A stretch of 64,000 nucleotides of DNA from NCBI RefSeq assembly GCF_003594915.1, contig NZ_QZCS01000012.1, positions 62,001-126,000 on the forward strand, in the 5' to 3' direction. Positions within the stretch are counted from its first letter, which is position 1. Every line of letters starts with the position of its first letter. The notes beneath the pieces are model-generated. The model was given only the letters and a program-made list of their open reading frames with translations, searched no databases and was not told where the DNA came from. Positions 30,632 through 40,148 of the stretch are shown here, piece by piece. Position numbers and translations under genes: made by a program. Source of the stretch: Enterobacter chuandaensis. Lineage in GTDB: Bacteria; Pseudomonadota; Gammaproteobacteria; Enterobacterales; Enterobacteriaceae.

Positions 30632-31564
30632 ATGATCATCGTTACCGGCGGCGCGGGCTTTATCGGCAGCAACATTATCAAGGCCCTCAATGACAAAGGC
30701 ATCACCGACATCCTGGTGGTGGACAACCTGAAAGACGGCACCAAGTTCATTAACCTGGTGGATCTGAACATCGCTGACTACATGGATAAAGAAGACTTCC
30801 TTATCCAGATTATGGCGGGTGAAGAGTTCGGCGAGATCGAGGCCATCTTCCACGAAGGTGCGTGCTCCTCCACCACCGAGTGGGACGGCAAGTACATGAT
30901 GGACAACAACTATCAGTACTCCAAAGAGCTCCTGCACTACTGCCTGGAGCGTGAAATTCCGTTCCTGTATGCTTCCTCCGCGGCAACCTACGGCGGCCGC
31001 ACCTCTGACTTCATCGAGTCACGCGAGTACGAGCAGCCGCTGAACGTCTATGGCTACTCCAAGTTCCTGTTCGACGAATACGTGCGTCAGGTTCTGCCAG
31101 AAGCGAACTCGCAGATTGTCGGCTTCCGCTACTTCAACGTCTACGGTCCGCGCGAAGGCCACAAAGGCAGCATGGCGAGCGTGGCGTTCCACCTGAACAC
31201 CCAGCTGAATAACGGCGAAAGCCCGAAACTGTTCGAAGGCAGCGACGGCTTTAAGCGTGATTTCGTCTACGTGGGCGACGTTGCGGCCGTAAACCTGTGG
31301 TTCTGGGAAAACGGTGTCTCCGGCATCTTTAACCTGGGCACGGGCCGCGCAGAATCCTTCCAGGCGGTGGCTGACGCGACGCTGGCATACCATAAGAAAG
31401 GCAGCATTGAGTACATTCCGTTCCCGGACAAGCTGAAAGGCCGCTACCAGGCGTTCACCCAGGCTGACCTGACCAACCTGCGCGCCGCGGGCTACGACAA
31501 GCCGTTCAAGACCGTTGCCGAAGGCGTAACGGAATATATGTCCTGGCTGAACCGCGACGCATAA
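30632..31564 (+). CDS. hldD: ADP-L-glycero-D-manno-heptose 6-epimerase HldD
   Basis: Makes ADP-L-glycero-D-manno-heptose, the heptose donor for the LPS inner core. 310 residues, equal to E. coli. Short-chain dehydrogenase fold with GGAGFIGSN (5-13) for NADP and the YGYSK catalytic pair Tyr140/Lys144. Leads the hldD-waaF-waaC operon, 2 bases before waaF. Confidence 0.98.
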   Translation: MIIVTGGAGFIGSNIIKALNDKGITDILVVDNLKDGTKFINLVDLNIADYMDKEDFLIQIMAGEEFGEIEAIFHEGACSSTTEWDGKYMMDNNYQYSKELLHYCLEREIPFLYASSAATYGGRTSDFIESREYEQPLNVYGYSKFLFDEYVRQVLPEANSQIVGFRYFNVYGPREGHKGSMASVAFHLNTQLNNGESPKLFEGSDGFKRDFVYVGDVAAVNLWFWENGVSGIFNLGTGRAESFQAVADATLAYHKKGSIEYIPFPDKLKGRYQAFTQADLTNLRAAGYDKPFKTVAEGVTEYMSWLNRDA

Positions 31565-31566
31565 GC

Positions 31567-32613
31567 ATGAAGATTCTGGTGATCGGCCCGTCATGGGTGG
31601 GCGACATGATGATGTCGCAAAGTCTCTATCGCACGCTCAAGGCGCGTTATCCCCAGGCGATAATCGACGTGATGGCACCCGCATGGTGCCGTCCGCTGTT
31701 ATCGCGTATGCCGGAAGTAAACGAGGCGATCCCGATGCCGCTTGGCCACGGGGCGCTGGAGATCGGCGAACGTCGCAAGCTCGGCCATAGCCTTCGCGAG
31801 AAGCGCTATGACCGCGCGTACGTGCTGCCAAACTCCTTTAAATCCGCCCTCGTGCCTTTCTTTGCGGGCATCCCGCACCGTACCGGCTGGCGCGGTGAAA
31901 TGCGCTACGGCCTGCTGAACGACGCGCGAGTGCTGGATAAAGAGGCCTGGCCGCTGATGGTGGAGCGCTACGTGGCGCTGGCCTACGACAAAGGCGTGAT
32001 GCGCAGCGCGAAAGACCTGCCGCAGCCGCTGCTGTGGCCGCAGCTTCAGGTTAACGACGGGGAGAAATCCCAAATCTGTAACGCGTTTGGCATTTCGTCC
32101 GAACGCCCGATGATTGGCTTCTGCCCTGGCGCGGAATTTGGCCCGGCGAAACGCTGGCCGCACTACCACTACGCCGAGCTGGCAAAACAGCTGATCGACG
32201 AAGGTTATCAGATTGTCCTGTTTGGCTCGGCAAAGGATCACGAGGCGGGCAACGAAATTCTCGCCACGCTGAGCAACGAGCAGCAGGCCTGGTGCCGCAA
32301 TCTGGCCGGCGAAACGCAGCTCGAGCAGGCGGTTATCCTGATTGCCGCCTGTAAGGCCGTGGTCAGCAACGACTCTGGCCTGATGCACGTCGCCGCCGCG
32401 CTGGACCGTCCTTTGGTCGCGCTGTATGGCCCAAGCAGCCCGGACTTCACGCCGCCGCTGTCGCACAAAGCGCGCGTAATTCGTTTGATCACCGGCTACC
32501 ACAAGGTACGCAAAGGCGACGCCGCAGAAGGTTACCATCAGAGCCTGATCGACATTACCCCCCAGCGAGTTCTTGAGGAACTCAACGCACTGCTGTTGAG
32601 CGAAGAAGGATAA
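31567..32613 (+). CDS. waaF: ADP-heptose:LPS heptosyltransferase II WaaF
   Basis: Adds the second heptose to the LPS inner core. 348 residues, equal to E. coli. GT9 fold with N-terminal IGPSWVGDMMMSQSL (6-20) and the ADP-heptose site around FCPGAEFGPAKRWP (about 183-196) and SNDSGLMHVAAAL (about 264-276). Packed between hldD and waaC with 2- and 3-base gaps. Confidence 0.98.
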   Translation: MKILVIGPSWVGDMMMSQSLYRTLKARYPQAIIDVMAPAWCRPLLSRMPEVNEAIPMPLGHGALEIGERRKLGHSLREKRYDRAYVLPNSFKSALVPFFAGIPHRTGWRGEMRYGLLNDARVLDKEAWPLMVERYVALAYDKGVMRSAKDLPQPLLWPQLQVNDGEKSQICNAFGISSERPMIGFCPGAEFGPAKRWPHYHYAELAKQLIDEGYQIVLFGSAKDHEAGNEILATLSNEQQAWCRNLAGETQLEQAVILIAACKAVVSNDSGLMHVAAALDRPLVALYGPSSPDFTPPLSHKARVIRLITGYHKVRKGDAAEGYHQSLIDITPQRVLEELNALLLSEEG

Positions 32614-32616
32614 CGG

Positions 32617-33600
32617 ATGCGGGTATTGATCGTAAAAACCTCTTCGATGGGCGATGTTCTGCATACGCTGCCGTCGCTGACGGACGCCGTGCGGGCCATT
32701 CCCGGCATCCGTTTTGACTGGGTGGTGGAAGAAGGCTTCGCGCAGATCCCCACCTGGCATGAAGCGGTTGACCGCGTGATCCCGGTGGCGATTCGCCGCT
32801 GGCGCAAAGCGTGGTTCTCCGCACCGATTAAGGCCGAACGCAAAGCCTTCCGCGAGGCGGTGCAGGCGCAGCGTTACGACGCGATTATCGACGCGCAGGG
32901 GCTGGTCAAAAGCGCCGCGCTGGTGACGCGTTTAGCGCACGGCATAAAGCACGGCATGGACTGGCACACCGCCCGCGAACCGCTGGCGAGCCTGTTCTAT
33001 AACCGTCGCCATCATATTGCGAAGCAGCAGCACGCTGTGGAACGCACCCGCGAGCTGTTCGCGAAAAGCCTGGGCTATGCGAAACCGGAAACCCAGGGTG
33101 ACTATGCCATTGCACAGCATTTTTTGCACAATACAGATCCCTCTGCTCAGCCTTATCTTGTCTTCCTGCATGCCACAACGCGCGACGATAAGCACTGGCC
33201 GGAAACGCACTGGCGAAGGCTGATTGAACTAATGCAACCCGCCGGTATCCATATTAAACTCCCGTGGGGCGCTGAGCATGAGCGGCAACGTGCGGAGCGT
33301 CTGGCAGCAGGCTTTACCCACGTCGAGGTGTTACCCAAACTCACGCTGGCACAGGTTGCCGCAGAGCTGGCAGGCGCTAACGCCGTCGTTTCCGTGGATA
33401 CGGGTTTAAGCCATTTAACCGCGGCGCTGGATCGTCCAAATATCACTCTTTTTGGCCCGACCGATCCCGGCCTGATCGGGGGCTATGGCAAAAACCAGCA
33501 TCAGATGGTCAGCCCGACTCAGCAAACGAAGGATATCAGCGCAGATGCAATTTTTTCATTTTTACAGGGCAGCCATTGGCTTTCCAACAGGGATATTTAA
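32617..33600 (+). CDS. waaC: LPS heptosyltransferase I WaaC
   Basis: Adds the first heptose onto Kdo. 327 residues against about 319 in E. coli. VKTSSMGDVLHTLPS (5-19) holds the catalytic Asp13 and acceptor loop; SVDTGLSHLTAAL (about 258-270) is the donor-site motif. The final dozen residues (beginning about LQGSHWL) differ from E. coli. The next gene starts 3 bases after the stop, so the operon continues into the outer-core block. Confidence 0.97.
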   Translation: MRVLIVKTSSMGDVLHTLPSLTDAVRAIPGIRFDWVVEEGFAQIPTWHEAVDRVIPVAIRRWRKAWFSAPIKAERKAFREAVQAQRYDAIIDAQGLVKSAALVTRLAHGIKHGMDWHTAREPLASLFYNRRHHIAKQQHAVERTRELFAKSLGYAKPETQGDYAIAQHFLHNTDPSAQPYLVFLHATTRDDKHWPETHWRRLIELMQPAGIHIKLPWGAEHERQRAERLAAGFTHVEVLPKLTLAQVAAELAGANAVVSVDTGLSHLTAALDRPNITLFGPTDPGLIGGYGKNQHQMVSPTQQTKDISADAIFSFLQGSHWLSNRDI

Positions 33601-33603
33601 CCC

Positions 33604-34704
33604 ATGAGTTACGTATTTCTGCTGATTTTACTCTTTCCGGTAAAGCTTCTCCGAAAGCTGTTCCGCAAAGAGACAGGGAAAAACCTGGTCATTCAGACAG
33701 CCAAAATCGGCGATTTTGTTAATGCAACGCCCCTTCTGGCCTGGCTGCAAAAAAGCGACGTGCTCATCAGTCGCGGCGTAGGCGCGCTGGCGAAGAATGA
33801 TGAGACAATCGAAGAGATTTTTTTTATCGAGCAGCATAAGCGTAACCTGTGGCGAAAGCTGCTCTTTGCCTGCAGGATCATGAACCGCTATGACAACGTC
33901 TATCTCCTGCAACCCAACAGCGTAAATCTCTTTTTCGCCTCCGTGTGCAATGCTAAAAACAAGCAATTTTTGAGCACTTACACGCGCAGGTGGTATCACG
34001 GTATTTTCTATGCAACGGCAGACGGTACGGTTGAGCACGAAAAGAAGACGCTGTCCGTCACGAACTATCTTAAGCTGGCGGATCGCTCGCTGACCTGGAA
34101 AGACTCTCCCAAGCACGCCACAAAGCCACTGTTTAAACCCGCAACCTATCCGGCTATTCTTGATAAACCCGGCGTTATCCGCATTGGCATCAGTATCGCC
34201 GCAGGGAATAAAGCGAAAACCGTTCCACCGGGCATCTGGAAACGGATTGCCGATCGCCTCGCCGACCTGCCCTGCGAGTTTTACGTGTTTGGCGCACCAA
34301 ATGAACAATCATGGATGGACGATATCACCCGCGCTTACGGTGAGTTGCCCAACTTTATTAATCTTATTGGCAAGCTCTCGCTGGAAGAACTTCCGTGGGC
34401 CATTTCTAAGATGGACTGCTATATCGCGTCTGACTCCGGAAATGTCTACATTGCCGATGCAGTGGGCGTGCCGGTCGTCTTACTGTTCGGTCCGTGCTGT
34501 CACTACGAGCAGCGCCCGCTTGGCAACGTATTGCTGATTGGTAATGATGACAATATTTGCTCGTATGTTTTTGAAACTCGTTATTACTTCTCACAAAGCC
34601 GGGAAGAGCTCTTCGCGGTAACAGATGAATCGCTGGACGAACTCAAACATTTCATTTGCGGGCTGCCAACAGCAAATTCTGCCTTTGATGCGCAGGGAAA
34701 CTAA
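33604..34704 (+). CDS. GT9 heptosyltransferase-like enzyme, outer core
   Basis: 366 residues of the ADP-heptose:LPS (GT9) superfamily. TAKIGDFVNATPLL (33-46) equals the acceptor loop with the catalytic Asp, and YIASDSGNVYIADAVGVPVV (about 278-297; core SDSGNVYIADAVG) equals the donor-site motif of WaaC/WaaF. A short hydrophobic N-terminus (3-13) may anchor it to the membrane. It is only distantly like WaaC and WaaF and is more AT-rich, so a third or outer-core heptose (or another sugar) is likely. Exact linkage cannot be told from sequence. Start 3 bases after waaC; 5 bases before the GT2 gene. Confidence 0.8.
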   Translation: MSYVFLLILLFPVKLLRKLFRKETGKNLVIQTAKIGDFVNATPLLAWLQKSDVLISRGVGALAKNDETIEEIFFIEQHKRNLWRKLLFACRIMNRYDNVYLLQPNSVNLFFASVCNAKNKQFLSTYTRRWYHGIFYATADGTVEHEKKTLSVTNYLKLADRSLTWKDSPKHATKPLFKPATYPAILDKPGVIRIGISIAAGNKAKTVPPGIWKRIADRLADLPCEFYVFGAPNEQSWMDDITRAYGELPNFINLIGKLSLEELPWAISKMDCYIASDSGNVYIADAVGVPVVLLFGPCCHYEQRPLGNVLLIGNDDNICSYVFETRYYFSQSREELFAVTDESLDELKHFICGLPTANSAFDAQGN

Positions 34705-34709
34705 TTACT

Positions 34710-35618
34710 ATGGCTTTTCTCAGCATCATTATTGCCGCACATAATGCCGAAAACACGCTTCACGCCACGCTGGAAAGCCTGCAAAACGCGATAGAGAATG
34801 CAGGCGATGATGTAGAAATCATTATCTTTAATGACAGTTCCGATGATGCCACTCAGGATATCATTGAGACGTGGTTACCAAAGCTTCCGAATGCGCAATC
34901 CCGATACGTTGAGTACCGTAACGTAGGACATGTTCGAAACGGCGCGGTCTCTCTGGCATCAGGCGAATACATTACGATGCTGGATAGCGATGACCTGTTG
35001 AAACCAGGCAGCATCCGGGACGCCGTCGCATTCCTGAAAGCAGAGCGGCCTGATATGCTGCTGACGCGCCTGCTGGAAATACGGGACATGCGGAAAATCA
35101 CCTCCGACTGGCAGGGATTCACGCCTGCCTTATTGTCGCAAAGCGATGCAATAAAGCGTTTCCTCCAGCACAAAGATTTTCAGGCGCATCTCATCGGGCA
35201 ATTCGTGCATCGCAAACTGTATGCAAGCAATCCGATCCCTTCAATGGTCTGTTATGAGGATTTCGCGGTATTTCCCGGCATGCTGATGCAAGCGGGTAAA
35301 ATATTCTACCAGCGTCAGGGGCACTATTATTACATCAAACGCAGCGACAGTTTATCGAGCCGTCTCGACGCCGGTAAAATCACTACACTCGTTGAATGTA
35401 CGTTACAGATGGAAAAAACATTCCCGCGCTCGTTTAAGCATCTTGTTAATTGCCACTGGTTTGATATCTACAGTAACCATCGGCAACATCTGACCGACCC
35501 GCAGCTCAAACTGGTTAAGCAGCGGGTAAACGCACTTTATTCTTTCTCTTTCTTCCTCTCCGGAGATGTACGTTTCAGCTACAAAAAAAGGGTCATTGAG
35601 GCATTATGGAAAAAGTAA
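34710..35618 (+). CDS. Family 2 glycosyltransferase, outer core
   Basis: 302 residues, GT-A fold. The N-terminal SIIIAAHNAENTLHATLESL strand-helix (5-24), the IIFNDSSDDAT nucleotide loop and the metal-binding LDSDD (about 91-95) are classical GT2. After about 110 the sequence is family-specific with no named match. It sits between a GT9 enzyme and waaL (13-base overlap with waaL), so it should add one sugar of the variable outer core. AT-rich relative to the flanking inner-core genes. Confidence 0.82.
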   Translation: MAFLSIIIAAHNAENTLHATLESLQNAIENAGDDVEIIIFNDSSDDATQDIIETWLPKLPNAQSRYVEYRNVGHVRNGAVSLASGEYITMLDSDDLLKPGSIRDAVAFLKAERPDMLLTRLLEIRDMRKITSDWQGFTPALLSQSDAIKRFLQHKDFQAHLIGQFVHRKLYASNPIPSMVCYEDFAVFPGMLMQAGKIFYQRQGHYYYIKRSDSLSSRLDAGKITTLVECTLQMEKTFPRSFKHLVNCHWFDIYSNHRQHLTDPQLKLVKQRVNALYSFSFFLSGDVRFSYKKRVIEALWKK

Positions 35619-36820
35619 AACTGCGGCTCTATCAGCTGACGCTGATTTTGAGCCTCATTTCGTTTGCACTGGCGCTGCTGAGCTCAGGAAAACAACGCGA
35701 ATTTTTCTATATTGCGGTTTATGCCAGCATTATCGGCTTAGCTTGCGAATATAAAAAAATCACCCTGCGCCCCTTTTCAATCGCGCTCCCCATATTGCTG
35801 ATTGGGTTGCTCAATCTTGTCTGGTATATGGTGTACGAATATCATAGCGAAGGTTTAAACGCTTACAGTGATTATCTGGGTGCCAGTAAGAAACTGATAT
35901 TAGCGAGCGTTCTCGTTTTCTATCTTGACCGCTTTAAAACTTACGTCGATAAACGCGCTTTCCAGAAGTACTTCCTGTACGCGGCAGGTGCAGGGTTTGT
36001 CCTCGCCACGGGATATGGCTTGTGGCAGGCGACGCAGGGTGTAGATCGTGTTGAGATGGCCATAAATCGTCCTACCGTATCGGCCTATGTTTACTCTGTT
36101 CTGTCGCTGGCGTTGGTATACAGTCTTTATCTTCAAAAAAACAGAAAACTGTATGTGGTAGCGGGTTTCACCGTATTAATTTCCTGGTTCGTCATTCTTT
36201 TGACGGGGACGCGTGCTGCAATGGGGCTGTATTTGCTTCTGGCGATTGTGCTAACGCTTTACCACTTCAGAAGAATTCATCTTAAATCGATGCTCATTTT
36301 CTTATGTGTTGTGGCGGGCATTATTATCGTTAGCTACAAGCCGTTGATCTCGCCAAAAATAGATCAAACGCAGATGGAAGTAGAGCGCTACCAACAAGGC
36401 TATGACGCCACGTCACTCGGCGCGCGTTTTTCCATGTGGATTGTTGGTATTCAGAACGGACTTGCCCACCCACTGGGACAATCAATTGAAGAGCGAGAGG
36501 TATGGACGCAGCGTTATATTCAAGAGGGGCATCCCCACCTCGTCTCGGCGCTGCAGTATATTAGGATACATCTGCACAACGAATTCATCGAAAAATACTC
36601 CCTGCAGGGGCTTCCGGGTCTGGCGATATTACTCTTTTTCTTCGTTTCGATGATCGCGTACGCGCTGAAGAACAGAAATGGCCTGCTGCTATCGACCATG
36701 CTGCTTTTATTACTTTATGGCCTGACGGACGTTATTTTACTGAGCTCAGAAGCCCTAATCTTCTTTGTCACCGTGTTTGCACTGAGCACACCGTTCTCGC
36801 AAACCAGACAACATCACTAA
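35606..36820 (+). CDS. waaL: O-antigen ligase WaaL
   Basis: Polytopic inner-membrane protein, 404 residues, that joins O-antigen from undecaprenyl diphosphate to the lipid A-core in the periplasm. About ten to twelve hydrophobic segments with one large periplasmic loop (about 245-325). Key features of the Wzy_C/WaaL family: the arginine in LLTGTRAAMG (about 200) and the loop histidine in RIHLHNEFIEKYSLQG (about 318-333). WaaL proteins are very variable, and this one is AT-rich. The gene overlaps the GT2 gene by 13 bases and ends at a terminator. Confidence 0.9.
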   Translation: MEKVKLRLYQLTLILSLISFALALLSSGKQREFFYIAVYASIIGLACEYKKITLRPFSIALPILLIGLLNLVWYMVYEYHSEGLNAYSDYLGASKKLILASVLVFYLDRFKTYVDKRAFQKYFLYAAGAGFVLATGYGLWQATQGVDRVEMAINRPTVSAYVYSVLSLALVYSLYLQKNRKLYVVAGFTVLISWFVILLTGTRAAMGLYLLLAIVLTLYHFRRIHLKSMLIFLCVVAGIIIVSYKPLISPKIDQTQMEVERYQQGYDATSLGARFSMWIVGIQNGLAHPLGQSIEEREVWTQRYIQEGHPHLVSALQYIRIHLHNEFIEKYSLQGLPGLAILLFFFVSMIAYALKNRNGLLLSTMLLLLLYGLTDVILLSSEALIFFVTVFALSTPFSQTRQHH

Positions 36821-36823
36821 GCG

Positions 36824-36853
36824 ATAATGCCCGCCTGGCGGGCATTATTTTTT
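36824..36853. terminator. Terminator between convergent waaL and the wabN-like gene
   Basis: ATAATGCCCG-CCTGG-CGGGCATTAT followed by a T-tract on the plus strand. It overlaps the last codons of the minus-strand deacetylase gene, so it mainly ends the hldD-waaL transcript. Confidence 0.9.
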
Positions 36854-37801
36854 CTTGTATTGATAAAACTCCGCCAGCGTCATCCCTGTCGTCTTATCGG
36901 ATAGCCAGCTAAAAAGCGCTTCTAAATCCTGATATAACCCTTCAATCGCCGCTTCGTCTTTAAACGTAGGACTTCCACCCGGCATAAATTCAGACGAGTG
37001 AAGCATAAACTCCACATAATCCTGCCCCTGCGACAGGCATTGCTGCGCCACCTGAATCATCTGCGAGGCATTGCCACCGGTCGGTCGTAGCCAGTTCACG
37101 GAGGGCGAACGATATTTACCGCGAAGCCGATCGTATCCCTGTTTGATCGTATTCAGCCAGGCCGGATGTTTATACTGAATGCTCATTGGCACTTCGAGTA
37201 AAGGGCTATTGCCCTCCCGGGAAATCGTATCTAAATCCATAAAATAGGCGTGATCGGGGAAGTGCTGATAATCCGTTCCGCCATTACCCTGCGGAGCACC
37301 TTTCGCATTGCGCCAGTTAACGCGTGGCGTCACGGAGCAATCAACCTGGTAGCCCAGTTCAACGAGCAATTTTGCATAGCGGCTATCAAATGACCAACGA
37401 CCGGCGCGGTGGCTCAGCATTTTGGTCTGGAATGTCTCTTCCAGCAGACGGGTCATGTACAGCACTTTCTCACGCATCATCTCGTCTGAAAATTCAATCA
37501 GATAAGGTTGCCAGCGCCAGTCATCTCCCGTGAGATCGTGCTCAGGGGGGCTATTCCATGCGTGAAGGTGCATTCCCACCTCCCCCTGACCACGGGCGAT
37601 CACGTCCCTTGCGAATTCGATGAAAACGGGCTCGATCGCCATCTCATAGTTTGTCAGCCAGACGGGCTTAAAACCAAAACGCTCACACAGGGTCTGGAAC
37701 CGGGCCAGATAGCGCGCGTTTTCCGTTTTAATGACGCGGTGGTTCTGCCAGAGATTATCGCCCTCAGTATCAATCGTGATGATAAACGCTGGTTTTTTCA
37801 T
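36845..37801 (-). CDS. Polysaccharide deacetylase, WabN-like
   Basis: 318 residues of the NodB/polysaccharide deacetylase type: TIDTEGDNLW (9-18) gives the metal-binding aspartates, GMHLHAW the HxH-type ligands and LSHRAGRWSFD the active-site arginine motif. In Klebsiella, WabN removes the acetyl group from core GlcNAc after WabH, leaving GlcN; the presence of wabG and wabH next door makes that the best guess. I chose ATG 37801; the frame extends to 37843 without a ribosome site. It faces opposite to the core genes, divergent from waaQ and convergent with waaL. Confidence 0.75.
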   Translation of the reverse strand: MKKPAFIITIDTEGDNLWQNHRVIKTENARYLARFQTLCERFGFKPVWLTNYEMAIEPVFIEFARDVIARGQGEVGMHLHAWNSPPEHDLTGDDWRWQPYLIEFSDEMMREKVLYMTRLLEETFQTKMLSHRAGRWSFDSRYAKLLVELGYQVDCSVTPRVNWRNAKGAPQGNGGTDYQHFPDHAYFMDLDTISREGNSPLLEVPMSIQYKHPAWLNTIKQGYDRLRGKYRSPSVNWLRPTGGNASQMIQVAQQCLSQGQDYVEFMLHSSEFMPGGSPTFKDEAAIEGLYQDLEALFSWLSDKTTGMTLAEFYQYKKK

Positions 37802-37951
37802 AATGAGTCCGCAAGACAGGGAAGTTAGCGCTATGTTACGCACTCTCCAAAGCCTGAGTAAACCCTTCCTGGGAAATTCCTGAGATTATGGAGAAAGAGT
37901 GCAAGTCGCTATCAGGTCTATTAGAATTGCCAACAGTACAACGCCGATAAG

Positions 37952-39022
37952 ATGATGATGAATAACTTACCTGACACGCCTGATTTGCGCATTTTACTTA
38001 TCAAACTCCGCCATCACGGCGATATGTTGCTGACCACTCCCGTCATTGATTCATTACGTCAAAAATGGCCGCAGGCACAGATTGATGTGCTGTTGTATGA
38101 AGAAACCCGCGATATGCTCGCTGCGCACCCGGCGATCGGTACTGTTTACGAGATCGATCGTAAATGGAAGCAGCTGGGCACGCTGAAACATCTGCAAAAA
38201 GAGTGGCAGTTGCTCAGCACGTTACGAAAACAGCACTATCACCTGGTGATCAATCTTGCCGATCAGTGGCGCAGCGCTATCGTCACCCGTTTCACCGGTG
38301 CGCCGGTTCGACTCGGCTTCGCTTTTAACAAACGCAACAACGCATTCTGGCGGTTTTGCCATAGCGATTTAGTCTCTGTGGCCGGGCACAACGCGCTGCA
38401 CACTGTCGAACAGAACCTCGCCATTTTGTCGCCATTACCGGTAACCGCTCAACCTGCTGTGACCATGGCCTACCGTGCCGAAGACTGGCACGACGCCCAT
38501 CAAAAGCTGAGGCAAAACGGTGTGGGCGACAACTACATCGTGATTCAGCCTACGTCGCGCTGGTTCTTTAAATGCTGGGACGAAGGCAAAATGGCGCAAA
38601 CCATCACCGCGCTGCAGCAGGATGGTCACACTATCGTACTCACGGCCGGGCCGGATAAAAAAGAGCTGGCGATGATCGAACGCATTCTCGCCACCTCACC
38701 GAAGACGGGAGTCGTCTCGCTGGCGGGCCAGCTCACGTTGCGCCAGCTGGCCTCACTTATCGATCACGCGCGTCTTTTTATTGGCGTTGACTCCGTTCCA
38801 ATGCATATGGCCGCCGCGCTGCAGACGCCCTGCGTGGCGCTGTTTGGTCCTTCCAAACTGACGTTTTGGTCTCCATGGCAAGTCAACGGTGAAGTCATCT
38901 GGGCTGGCGACTACGGCCCCCTCCCCGATCCCGACGCTATTGATACCAAAACGAAAGAACGCTATCTCGACGCCATTCCTGTTGATGCTGTCGTCTCCGC
39001 TGCAAGGAGATATTTGCCATGA
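37952..39022 (+). CDS. waaQ: LPS heptosyltransferase III WaaQ
   Basis: Adds the side-branch third heptose to HepII of the inner core. 356 residues, GT9: LIKLRHHGDMLLTTPVI (16-32) with catalytic Asp24, IQPTSRWFFKCW and GVDSVPMHMAAAL (about 274-286) are as in known WaaQ proteins. Three consecutive ATG codons (37952, 37955, 37958) follow a weak GATAAG site; the true start is any of these. It leads waaQ-wabG-wabH-GT2. No ops/JUMPstart element is seen upstream, unlike in E. coli. wabG overlaps its stop (ATGA). Confidence 0.93.
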   Translation: MMMNNLPDTPDLRILLIKLRHHGDMLLTTPVIDSLRQKWPQAQIDVLLYEETRDMLAAHPAIGTVYEIDRKWKQLGTLKHLQKEWQLLSTLRKQHYHLVINLADQWRSAIVTRFTGAPVRLGFAFNKRNNAFWRFCHSDLVSVAGHNALHTVEQNLAILSPLPVTAQPAVTMAYRAEDWHDAHQKLRQNGVGDNYIVIQPTSRWFFKCWDEGKMAQTITALQQDGHTIVLTAGPDKKELAMIERILATSPKTGVVSLAGQLTLRQLASLIDHARLFIGVDSVPMHMAAALQTPCVALFGPSKLTFWSPWQVNGEVIWAGDYGPLPDPDAIDTKTKERYLDAIPVDAVVSAARRYLP

Positions 39023-40146
39023 AACACCATCGTCTGGCGATTGTTCGCCAAAAATATCGCCCTGATGGCGGAGCGGAGCGCTTCGTTTCACGTGCGCTCA
39101 CCGCGTTGAGCAACCAGAATCTTGAACTCAACGTCATTACGCGTGAGTGGCAGGGCGAGAAGCAGGACGACTGGCATATCCATATTTGCGACCCACGCAA
39201 ATGGGGCCGAATTAGCCGCGAGCGCGGGTTTGCCCATGCTGCCCGTGCGCTGTGGCAGCAACAGCAGTTTGATATTGTGCAAAGCCACGAGCGAATTCCG
39301 GGCTGCGACATTTACCGCGCTGGCGATGGCGTCCATCGACGCTGGCTGCTGCAGCGCGCGCGCATTCTGCCCGCCTGGCGCGCGAAAATGCTGATGGTCG
39401 ACCGCTATCACCGCTACGTGATGCACGCCGAACGTGAAATGTACCAGGCGCCCGAGTTGAAAGCGGTTATTTGTAATGCGGAGATGATCAAACGCGAAAT
39501 CGTAGAAGACTTTGATATTGACGCAAAAAAAATACATGTGATTTATAATTCAATAGATTCCACCCGTTTCGTTCCGGTTGAAGAGGCACAGCGTATTACA
39601 CTACGTCAGCAGTTTGGCTTGCCAGCCGATGCCGTAATATTTTGCTTCGTTGGGTCAGGGTTTGAACGAAAAGGCCTGGCCAGCGCTATACGCGCTATCG
39701 CAGGCACAGCAGCCTGGCTGATTGTGGTGGGACAGGATAAAGCAGAAAGCCGTTATCGCGACCTCGCCCGCTCATTAGGCTGCGAAGGTCAAATCCGCTT
39801 CCTGGGGATGCAAAAAGAGACGCTGCCTTTTTATCAGCTATCCGATGGTTTACTGCTGCCAACGCTGTATGATCCCTTTCCAAACGTCATTCTTGAAGCG
39901 ATGGCCTGCGGATTGCCAGTCATTACTTCAGAAAGTTGTGGAGGTGCCGAATTTATTCAGCAAGGCCGGAACGGATTTTATTGTGACGCACTTGATATCC
40001 ACACATTGAAGGAAGCGATTGCTGCTACCCCTTCTCTGGGAAAAAATAACAATATGGGGCAAGCGGCACGTGAACGTGTTAAAGACGCCACCCCTGAAAA
40101 ACTGTCAAGTCAGCTTATTACGCTTTATCAAAAATTACTGGATTAA
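39019..40146 (+). CDS. wabG: LPS core galacturonosyltransferase WabG-like
   Basis: GT4 enzyme, 375 residues. In Klebsiella, WabG adds alpha-galacturonic acid to HepII. IVRQKYRPDGGAERFVSRAL begins at 8 with the GGAE loop; FVGSGFERKGLA (about 215-226) and the D/Ex7E motif YDPFPNVILEAMACGLPVI (about 290) form the donor site. It is related to E. coli WaaG but the operon (waaQ-wabG-wabH) is Klebsiella-like. Start overlaps waaQ. The 3' half is visibly more AT-rich than the 5' half. Confidence 0.8.
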   Translation: MKHHRLAIVRQKYRPDGGAERFVSRALTALSNQNLELNVITREWQGEKQDDWHIHICDPRKWGRISRERGFAHAARALWQQQQFDIVQSHERIPGCDIYRAGDGVHRRWLLQRARILPAWRAKMLMVDRYHRYVMHAEREMYQAPELKAVICNAEMIKREIVEDFDIDAKKIHVIYNSIDSTRFVPVEEAQRITLRQQFGLPADAVIFCFVGSGFERKGLASAIRAIAGTAAWLIVVGQDKAESRYRDLARSLGCEGQIRFLGMQKETLPFYQLSDGLLLPTLYDPFPNVILEAMACGLPVITSESCGGAEFIQQGRNGFYCDALDIHTLKEAIAATPSLGKNNNMGQAARERVKDATPEKLSSQLITLYQKLLD

Positions 40147-40148
40147 AA

